Below are positions 54,278 through 61,118 of a DNA stretch of 64,000 nucleotides, piece after piece. Position numbers and translations under genes: made by a program. Source of the stretch: Bacteroidales bacterium (GTDB taxonomy: Bacteria > Bacteroidota > Bacteroidia > Bacteroidales > UBA932); the NCBI GenBank assembly GCA_017561265.1, contig JAFZDJ010000010.1, positions 1 to 64,000 on the forward strand. The letters run 5' to 3'. Under the pieces are notes generated by a model. The model was not told where the DNA came from. It did no database searches and worked only from the letters and a program-made list of their open reading frames with translations. Numbering within the stretch: position 1 is the first letter of the stretch; the number at the start of each line of letters is the position of its first letter.

Positions 54278-55357
54278 ATGAAAAGAAATCTGATACTCAT
54301 AACAGGAATCACCCTCGCGGTTCTGACTATGATGCTTCTTGGCAACGTGATCGTCATAGCGGAAAAGCTGGGGGAGATCTGTCATACCGTCTATGTGGAA
54401 TATGCATTCTATGTGCTGATTCTGCTTCTGGCAGCGGTATTCGTGATAAGACCGATAATGAAGGTGCATTATGCTCCGGAGTTTCCTGTGCTGGCGGTGG
54501 ATGATGATGCGAAGACCAAGGATCTGCAGCAGTTCGGAAAGAGGCTTGCAGCAAACTGCGGATATATAGCGGATGCAGAGAAACGTCGTGAGCATCAGAC
54601 TGCTTTTCGTAAGGAGCTTCAGCAGTATGATGCCGATCATGAACAGCTCAAGCAGGCTCTTCGTAAGGAGCTGGCGCTCAGATTTGATGGCGACAAGGAT
54701 CTGGATGTTCTGGGAATAAACAAGCGCATCAAGGAATGGGGCAAGACCGTGTTTCTGGTCACAGCCATTTCTCAGAACGGTATTTTCGATTCGGCTGCTG
54801 TGCTTGTCATGAACTTCAAACTGATCGAGGATCTTGTCATTGCATCAGGCTTCAGACCTACAAGGCCGCAGATGTTCAGGCTTTATGTGCGTATCCTTAC
54901 TACATCGCTGATTTCGTACTGTACATCGCAGGTGTTTACGGATATGGACGGAGTCGCTCCGTTCGATATTGCATCGGATACGGCTGGCACGACTGATGCA
55001 GACATGACAGATTTCAATCCTGAAGACATTGCCGGAACTTCACCGGAAGTGGACGGAGAGGATTCGCTGACAGGTATGCTTTCGCGTTTCAAGATACCAG
55101 GAGTCGTTGCTGAATCGGCTTTGCAAGGTGCTGTGAATGCGTTGCTTACCTTGAGAATCGGTTATGTCACAAAGGCATATCTGATGGAAGGTCCTGAGGC
55201 TTTGGCAGGAGTCAGGAACAAGCGTGCCGTGAAGAGACAGGCTATCAAGTCTGCGTTCAAGGCTCTGCCTGGAATCATTGGAAGTTCTGCAACGTCACTT
55301 GGCAAGGGATTGACCGGCTTTGTGGCACGCATGGCTTCAAAAGGTGAAAAACAGTAA
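54278..55357 (+). CDS. YcjF/DUF697-like membrane protein
   Basis: Protein of 359 residues. Two N-terminal membrane segments (about 4-25 and 40-62), a charged coiled-coil middle (100-155), and a DUF697-like region with GKTVFLVTAISQNGIFDSAAVLVMN and LVIASGFRPTRPQMFRLYVRI. The C-terminal stretch (ALQGAVNALLTLRIGYVTKAYL) is another family trait. The function of this family is unknown. ATG at 54278 is preferred over a TTG ten codons upstream, which lies before the promoter box. The manA ATG comes one base after its stop, making a two-gene operon at least. Confidence 0.82.
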   Translation: MKRNLILITGITLAVLTMMLLGNVIVIAEKLGEICHTVYVEYAFYVLILLLAAVFVIRPIMKVHYAPEFPVLAVDDDAKTKDLQQFGKRLAANCGYIADAEKRREHQTAFRKELQQYDADHEQLKQALRKELALRFDGDKDLDVLGINKRIKEWGKTVFLVTAISQNGIFDSAAVLVMNFKLIEDLVIASGFRPTRPQMFRLYVRILTTSLISYCTSQVFTDMDGVAPFDIASDTAGTTDADMTDFNPEDIAGTSPEVDGEDSLTGMLSRFKIPGVVAESALQGAVNALLTLRIGYVTKAYLMEGPEALAGVRNKRAVKRQAIKSAFKALPGIIGSSATSLGKGLTGFVARMASKGEKQ

Positions 55358-55358
55358 T

Positions 55359-56657
55359 ATGGAGAAGAAATTATATCCTTTTAAATTCATACCGATCGCT
55401 TCGAGGAGACCTTGGGGCGGTCATGATCTTGTAGGTAAGCTCGGCAAGGAGTTTGTCGAGTGTGATGAAGATGGAAACGAGACGGTTCTCGGAGCAGATG
55501 CTCTCATCGGCGAGAGCTGGGAGATTGCCGATATGGGATTCGAGGATTCCGTTATCAGTAATGGCTGGCTCGCCGGAAATACCATCAGTGAACTTATGGA
55601 GACTTATCTCGAAAGGGTTGTCGGAGAGAATGTCTACAACTATTTCGGACGTCAGTTTCCTCTTCTTGTCAAGTTCCTGGATGTCAAGGACAAGCTCTCC
55701 GTGCAGGTGCATCCCGACAATGAAATAGCTGCCGAAAGATATGATACTCTAGGCAAATCTGAACTCTGGTATATCCTTGATGCAAAGCCTGGGGCAAAGG
55801 CATATCTGGGCTTCAACAGGGAGGTTACTGCTCAGGAGTTTTATGACAAGTGCAATGATGGAACTGTAGAGGAGCTGCTTAATGTGGTTTATCCGAAGAA
55901 GGGAGATGTCATGTTCATAACTCCTGGAACGGTACATGCTGCCGACGGAGGCCTTCTTCTTGTAGAGATCCAGGACTCTTCCGATATGACATTCCGCTTG
56001 TATGACTGGGGACGTGAGAAGAATCCGTTTACCGCCCGCCCGATTCATCTGGAAGAAGCAATAGATGTCATTGATTACAGACCATACGATCCAGGCAAAT
56101 ACCGTAAGGGACCTCTTTGGGGAGAGGAGGCTTCGCATGCCCCATGTTGTGCTGATGAATGCCATTGCGGAGATGAAGACCATGAGCATCACCATCATCA
56201 TCATCATGAGCATGCCGCCAAGGAAGGTGATGTGGTGGAGACCTTGGTGGAATCATCCCAGTTCACTGTGACCAAACTTAATCTTTCGGATCCTCTTCAC
56301 ATATATACAGAGCAGTTCGGCAGCTTTATAGTTTATGTCTGCATTGAGGGAGCTGCTTCTATACAGGTTCCTTCAGTGAGGGAAAACGGAGAGTCATACA
56401 TGGAGAACTATGAGTTCTCAAAAGGAGAGACGATGATGGTTCCGGCAGATATGGAGGATTTCTATCTCGTGCCGCGCGATCGTTCCACTGTGCTTCTTGA
56501 ATCAGTCACACGCATAGAAGAAGCGCTTGACAACTATATAGATCCTTCGACAGATCCTTTCCTTGAGGATGAGGATTATGAGGGTCTTGAGGATGGTGAT
56601 TACGACGATGAGCCGGCAAGTCCTGCCGGTGCGTCTCCATTGAATTTTTTCAGCTGA
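55359..56657 (+). CDS. manA: mannose-6-phosphate isomerase, class I, with His-rich insert
   Basis: Zinc-dependent cupin enzyme that converts mannose 6-phosphate and fructose 6-phosphate. Of 432 residues, the metal-ligand motifs are VQVHPDNE, GKSELWYIL and PGTVHAADGG. Between the two cupin halves (residues about 260-290) lies an insert with many Cys, His and acidic residues (CHCGDEDHEHHHHHHHEH), which is unusual for the family and may bind metal. The C-terminus is acidic (EDEDYEGLEDGDYDD). ATG at 55359 follows the upstream stop by one base. An S4 gene begins one base after its stop. Confidence 0.92.
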   Translation: MEKKLYPFKFIPIASRRPWGGHDLVGKLGKEFVECDEDGNETVLGADALIGESWEIADMGFEDSVISNGWLAGNTISELMETYLERVVGENVYNYFGRQFPLLVKFLDVKDKLSVQVHPDNEIAAERYDTLGKSELWYILDAKPGAKAYLGFNREVTAQEFYDKCNDGTVEELLNVVYPKKGDVMFITPGTVHAADGGLLLVEIQDSSDMTFRLYDWGREKNPFTARPIHLEEAIDVIDYRPYDPGKYRKGPLWGEEASHAPCCADECHCGDEDHEHHHHHHHEHAAKEGDVVETLVESSQFTVTKLNLSDPLHIYTEQFGSFIVYVCIEGAASIQVPSVRENGESYMENYEFSKGETMMVPADMEDFYLVPRDRSTVLLESVTRIEEALDNYIDPSTDPFLEDEDYEGLEDGDYDDEPASPAGASPLNFFS

Positions 56658-56658
56658 T

Positions 56659-57120
56659 ATGGAGGAATTGAGAATAGATAAATATCTCTGGGCTATCAGG
56701 GTATACAAGACCAGAACAGATGCGACGGATGCCTGCAAAGGCGGTAAGGTCCGTGTCAATGGTGCGGATACCAAGCCGTCAAAGTCAGTGAAGGTCGGTG
56801 ATACGATAGTTGCACGCAAAGGCGCTGTCACTTATACCTACAAGGTACTTCAGCTTATAGATAAGCGTCAGGGTGCCAAGCTTGTACCGGAATATGCGGA
56901 GAATCTCACTCCACCGGAAGAACTGGCAAAACTCCGTGCTCCGGTCGAGACATTCTTCCTCAAGCGTGACAGGGGAGCAGGACGTCCTACAAAGAAGGAC
57001 CGCCGTCAGATGGAAGATCTTTGGGACAATCTGGCTTTCGATGTTCCGGATGATATCGCCGAGCGCTTTGCCGACGATTTCGGTATTGGCGATTCGGAGG
57101 ACGATTTCTACGAAGATTAG
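56659..57120 (+). CDS. S4 domain RNA-binding protein (HslR-like)
   Basis: Small RNA-binding protein of 153 residues. The S4 domain spans residues 4-65 (LRIDKYLWAIRVYKTRTDATDAC, then GKVRVNGADTKPSKSVKVGD). A lysine/arginine-rich stretch (FFLKRDRGAGRPTKKDRR) is followed by an acidic tail. The family includes Hsp15, which binds the free 50S subunit with a stalled nascent chain. It is the last gene of the operon and ends nine bases before a nested hairpin terminator. Confidence 0.9.
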   Translation: MEELRIDKYLWAIRVYKTRTDATDACKGGKVRVNGADTKPSKSVKVGDTIVARKGAVTYTYKVLQLIDKRQGAKLVPEYAENLTPPEELAKLRAPVETFFLKRDRGAGRPTKKDRRQMEDLWDNLAFDVPDDIAERFADDFGIGDSEDDFYED

Positions 57121-57128
57121 TGATATAT

Positions 57129-57235
57129 AAAAGCCGACCGGCAATTGTGTGGAGAGCGACATGCCACCCCCGGCTAGGGGGTGCCTCCCAATAGGGAGGC
57201 GGGGGTCGCCGGAACACATTGCCGGTCGGCTTTTT
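57129..57235. terminator. nested inverted-repeat terminator / intergenic repeat element
   Basis: Outer arms AAAAGCCGACCGGCAAT (57129-57145) and ATTGCCGGTCGGCTTTT (57218-57234) pair perfectly and end in a T run. Inside lie a second stem (GCGAC with GTCGC) and two smaller hairpins (CACCCCC-GGCT-AGGGGGTG and CCTCCC-AATA-GGGAGG), a four-way layout. The inner block looks like a dispersed intergenic element inserted in an ordinary two-way terminator. Confidence 0.8.
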
Positions 57236-57246
57236 ATGTCAGTATT

Positions 57247-57798
57247 CTATTTGAAATATCTGTTGTAAAGTCCCTGGAAGCCTGCTCCGTGACGAGCCTC
57301 GTCCTTGCACATCTCATGAACTGTGTCATGGATCGCATCAAGATTCTGCTGCTTTGCAAGAGTTGCGATTCTCTTCTTGTCCTCACATGCTCCCTGCTCA
57401 GCGAGCATTCTCTTCTCTACATTTGTCTTGGTGTCCCATACGCACTCTCCAAGAAGTTCAGCGAACTTGGCTGCGTGCTCAGCCTCTTCCCATGCATATC
57501 TCTTGAAAGCCTCAGCGATCTCAGGATATCCCTCTCTGTCAGCCTGACGGCTCATTGCAAGGTACATTCCCACTTCGCCGCACTCGCCGTTGAAATGGTC
57601 ACGAAGGCCTTTGAGAATCTCAGGATCAACACCCTGTGCTACTCCTAGCTTGTGCTCGTCTGCCCAAGTGAGAGCATCTCCTGTCTGAACGATCTCCTCG
57701 AACTTCTCAGGTCCTACATGACAAACCGGACATTCCTGCGGAGCCTCATTTCCCTCGTGGATATATCCACATACCATACATCTGTACTTCTTTACCAT
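57247..57798 (-). CDS. rubrerythrin with N-terminal rubredoxin domain
   Basis: Non-haem diiron peroxidase of 183 residues. The rubredoxin part comes first (two CxxC pairs in [11 protein letters not shown] and ECPVCHVG), then the four-helix diiron domain with [25 protein letters not shown] and [13 protein letters not shown] supplying the Glu/His ligands. This reversed order is found in anaerobes. It reduces hydrogen peroxide with electrons from a reductase. A small separate rubredoxin gene lies upstream in the same direction, 49 bases away. Confidence 0.93.
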   Translation of the reverse strand: MVKKYRCMVCGYIHEGNEAPQECPVCHVGPEKFEEIVQTGDALTWADEHKLGVAQGVDPEILKGLRDHFNGECGEVGMYLAMSRQADREGYPEIAEAFKRYAWEEAEHAAKFAELLGECVWDTKTNVEKRMLAEQGACEDKKRIATLAKQQNLDAIHDTVHEMCKDEARHGAGFQGLYNRYFK

Positions 57799-57847
57799 AA
57801 TGCGATATTTTTAATGTTGTTTATATTTTCTAGGGTTATCTGTTGTA

Positions 57848-57973
57848 TTATGCTTCTTCCTCGGTAACTTCTACAAAATCCTCAGGTCCTACAAAACAGA
57901 GAGGACACTCCTCCGGTGCTGTTTCGCCTTCATGTATATATCCGCATACTATGCATTTGAATTTCTTACTCAT
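57848..57973 (-). CDS. small rubredoxin-like protein (41 residues)
   Basis: Short gene whose product has two CxxC pairs ([20 protein letters not shown] and the following PLCFVG), nearly the same as the first 40 residues of the neighbouring rubrerythrin, then ends in an acidic EVTEEEA. It should bind one iron and carry electrons, perhaps to that rubrerythrin. It is about ten residues shorter than ordinary rubredoxins. A -7 promoter box lies about 65 bases upstream; the transcript probably continues into the rubrerythrin gene. Confidence 0.85.
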   Translation of the reverse strand: MSKKFKCIVCGYIHEGETAPEECPLCFVGPEDFVEVTEEEA

Positions 57974-58036
57974 AATCGTCGTATATTTAAAAGTTTATAA
58001 AATCTAAATTTGAATTATTCTAATTTGTTCGTATTG

Positions 58037-58044
58037 CAAAGGTA
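58037..58044 (-). promoter_or_regulatory. -7 promoter box for the rubredoxin/rubrerythrin operon
   Basis: Minus strand reads TACCTTTG, a match to TAnnTTTG, 63 bases before the rubredoxin ATG. Confidence 0.5.
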
Positions 58045-58170
58045 GGGAAAAATATGACACTTCCAAACTTTTTTGCGGATAAATTTCAAAAATTTCGTAA
58101 ATTGTCCTTAAATATAGCAAAAATTCCATGAAGTTGCCCGTTTGTGCTCCAGTTTGGCAATTTTAATGGT

Positions 58171-58178
58171 TAATTTTG
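58171..58178 (+). promoter_or_regulatory. -7 promoter box for the addB-like gene
   Basis: TAATTTTG, 17 bases before the ATG at 58196. The intergenic stretch is AT-rich and divergent. Confidence 0.5.
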
Positions 58179-58195
58179 CATAAAATCAGCGATAG

Positions 58196-61108
58196 ATGAC
58201 ACCATTTCTGAAGCAGGTCGCAGACCATTATTATAATCTTGGAAAGATAGAAGACAAATGTTTTGTCTTCCCGAACCGTCGTTCGATGGTATGGTTCCGC
58301 AAACATCTTTGCGAAGCAGTGAAGGATGTACCTTTGTTGGTCCCGCAGATGATGACGATAAACGACCTCTTCGCCAAGGCATCAGGAGTCGTATCCGGTG
58401 ACAGGGTAAGGCTTCTTCTGGAATTGTACGATTCTTATAAGGAACTGAATCCCAAGGCAGAATCCCTGGATGAGTTCATCTTCTGGGGAGATGTAATCCT
58501 TGGTGATTTCAATGATGTCGACAAATATCTTGTAGATGCCGGTCAGCTCTTCGCCAATGTTGCTGATTTCAAGGCTCTTCAGGATACATTCGAATATCTG
58601 ACCGAGACTCAGAGAGAGGCGATAAAGGGATTTCTCAGCCATTTCAATGACCAGTCAGGCAAGCTGACAGTCGATCTGGGAAGTGACGATCCTGATGTGA
58701 AGGGACGTTTTCTGCAGATATGGAATATCCTCTATCCTTTGTATGTGAATTACAATAAGGCATTGATTGATAAGGGTATGGCCTATGAGGGCATGTTGTA
58801 CAGAAGTCTTGCTCAGAGGTTGAAGGATATACCGGTTGCCGATGTGTTCGAAGGAATATTTCCGGAAGGGACGTCCTTTGTCTTTGTCGGTCTGAACGCC
58901 TTGAATGAATGCGAGAAGACTCTGTTGAGGAAACTTCGCGATTCGGGTAAAGCGGAATTCTGCTGGGATTGGTCAGGAGACATGATAAAGGATTCCCGGA
59001 ACCGTTCTTCGTTCTTTATGGCTGATAATGTCATTGAGTTTCCTCAGGCGGCTCAGTGGGATCCTGAAGGAACGGTTTGTCCGGAAATAAATGTGATAAG
59101 TGTTGCTTCGTCTGTAGGCCAGGCCAAAAGACTTCCTGATATCTTGTGTCAGAGATCAGGAAGACCAGAGGAATGTGCGGTAGTTCTTCCGGATGAGAAT
59201 CTTCTCAGACCTGTCCTTAATAGCATACCGGAGGATATTCATGATATCAATGTGACCATGGGACTGCCTATGAGCGGCAGCCTTTTCCATACGATGATGG
59301 CAGATATATCTGCTATTCAGATGCATGCAGTCAAGCGCAAGGGAGTATGGATGTTCTATCATAAGCAGGTGTGGGATCTCTTTTCTTGCGAGATATTCAG
59401 AAAGGCTGCGGATGAGAAGACCATGGAGATTGTGGCCAAGGTAAAGGAAAATGCACGATATTATATTCCGGAAGAAGAGCTCAGAGGAACAGAATTGATG
59501 GATGTCATATTCCGTCCTGTGGTAATGGATGCCAGGATGGTATCTTCTGCACAGATAGCCTCCTTTGCCCAATATCAGAAGGATGTCATCGAAGTCATTG
59601 CTCCAGCAATAGCTGATGATCCGTCTCTTGCATTGGAGCTGGAGTTTGCGAAGGAATATTACAAGAGCATAAACGTACTGCAGGAAATCCGCCTTGAAGT
59701 GCTGCCTATGACATATATACGGCTTCTTGGACAGCTTCTCGGTTCTGTGTCCGTGCCGTTCAGGGGAGAGCCGCTCAAGGGTCTTCAGATCATGGGACCT
59801 CTTGAGATGCGTGCTCTGGATTTTCGAGACCTGATCATAATGTCTGCTAACGAAGGGGTCTTTCCTCGTCGTAGCGTGAGTTCTTCCTTCATACCTCCGG
59901 AGCTTAGAAAGGGTTTCGGGATGCCTACATATGAATATCAGGATGCGGTATGGGCTTATTATTTCTATAGGATGATTTCTCGTGCCGGGAAAGTCTGGAT
60001 GCTTGTGGATTCACGCACGGAAGGACTGAAATCGGGAGAGGAAAGCCGTTATATAAAGCAGCTGGAGTATCATTTCAATATTCCTTTGAAAAGATATACG
60101 GTCAAGTTCGAAGGCATGAAGACAGCAGCTCTTCCGGAGATTGTCAAGACGGAGGAAGATGTGGCGAAGATCAAGGAAACCGTCCTTTCCGCAACTACTC
60201 TCCAGAATTATCTGGCATGCCCGGCAAAGTTCTATTATGGCGTGGTAAAAGGGCTCGAGCTGGAAGAGGAGGTTGCCGAATCGTTGGATTACGGCATGTT
60301 CGGTACAGTTTACCACGATACTATGCGTGCCTTGTATACATCAGAAGAGGCGATGGATCCGGAATTTGAGTTCAATGACAGGGAACCCCGGGGAGGGCTT
60401 GCCGGTGAGGCTCTGACAAAGATTTCTCGCTCATATATTGAAAGCTGGATCGGCAGGAAGGATCAGATAAAGCGTAAAGTGAAGGCACTGATAATGTCCC
60501 AGCTCAATACGATCGAGGTAAGCGGAAGAAATCTTGTTGTGGCAGATGTGATTGTGCGTTATGTTGTCAAGACTCTGCAGCGTGATCTGGAACTTCTGAA
60601 AAAGGAGGGTAGGGAGGCTTTTGAGATTCTGGGCCGCGAGATCAGAGTGGGAGGCGTATTCTGCGGCCAGAAATTCAAGGGGTTCATAGATCGTCTTGAC
60701 AGTTTCCATGATGGGGAGGCAAGGGTGGTTGACTATAAGACCGGCAAGGTGCTGGAGGATGATGAGAATATCAATGATGCGAATGCTGAGGACATCGCCG
60801 ATAAGATTTTCCATCCGGATATGAGGAATTGGCCGAAGATCGCCCTTCAGTTCTATGTATATGATATGCTTGTTCAGTCAAGGCCGGAGGTTCGTGGGAG
60901 GAAGATCTGCAATTGTGTATATTCTACGGCTCATCTGTTCAAGGAACCGCCTGTAGCAGTGCCGATGAATGCAAGATTCTATGATGCAGTTTCCGAAAGA
61001 CTTGAGGCTCTGCTGACGGAAATGTATGATACGTCTGTTCCGTTCCGCAGGACTGATGATGAGAAGACTTGTTCGTATTGTGATTTCAGAATGATATGCG
61101 GACGTTAA
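58196..61108 (+). CDS. AddB-like PD-(D/E)XK nuclease/inactivated helicase subunit
   Basis: Protein of 970 residues, subunit of an AddAB-type helicase-nuclease that processes double-strand breaks for recombination. The N-terminal part (KCFVFPNRRSMVWFRKHL) takes the Walker-A place without a P-loop, as usual in this family's B subunits from Bacteroidota. The C-terminal nuclease has FKGFIDRLD and VVDYKTGK (about 820-860). An iron-sulfur staple is suggested by Cys in NYLACPAKFYYG (about 674) and the final CSYCDFRMICG. The partner gene starts ten bases after its stop. Confidence 0.88.
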   Translation: MTPFLKQVADHYYNLGKIEDKCFVFPNRRSMVWFRKHLCEAVKDVPLLVPQMMTINDLFAKASGVVSGDRVRLLLELYDSYKELNPKAESLDEFIFWGDVILGDFNDVDKYLVDAGQLFANVADFKALQDTFEYLTETQREAIKGFLSHFNDQSGKLTVDLGSDDPDVKGRFLQIWNILYPLYVNYNKALIDKGMAYEGMLYRSLAQRLKDIPVADVFEGIFPEGTSFVFVGLNALNECEKTLLRKLRDSGKAEFCWDWSGDMIKDSRNRSSFFMADNVIEFPQAAQWDPEGTVCPEINVISVASSVGQAKRLPDILCQRSGRPEECAVVLPDENLLRPVLNSIPEDIHDINVTMGLPMSGSLFHTMMADISAIQMHAVKRKGVWMFYHKQVWDLFSCEIFRKAADEKTMEIVAKVKENARYYIPEEELRGTELMDVIFRPVVMDARMVSSAQIASFAQYQKDVIEVIAPAIADDPSLALELEFAKEYYKSINVLQEIRLEVLPMTYIRLLGQLLGSVSVPFRGEPLKGLQIMGPLEMRALDFRDLIIMSANEGVFPRRSVSSSFIPPELRKGFGMPTYEYQDAVWAYYFYRMISRAGKVWMLVDSRTEGLKSGEESRYIKQLEYHFNIPLKRYTVKFEGMKTAALPEIVKTEEDVAKIKETVLSATTLQNYLACPAKFYYGVVKGLELEEEVAESLDYGMFGTVYHDTMRALYTSEEAMDPEFEFNDREPRGGLAGEALTKISRSYIESWIGRKDQIKRKVKALIMSQLNTIEVSGRNLVVADVIVRYVVKTLQRDLELLKKEGREAFEILGREIRVGGVFCGQKFKGFIDRLDSFHDGEARVVDYKTGKVLEDDENINDANAEDIADKIFHPDMRNWPKIALQFYVYDMLVQSRPEVRGRKICNCVYSTAHLFKEPPVAVPMNARFYDAVSERLEALLTEMYDTSVPFRRTDDEKTCSYCDFRMICGR

Positions 61109-61118
61109 ATATGATGCT

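Noticed and set aside
56068..56256. Small minus-strand frames rich in His and Asp over the manA insert
   Set aside because: They arise from the low-complexity CAT/ATG repeats of the His-rich insert read in other frames.
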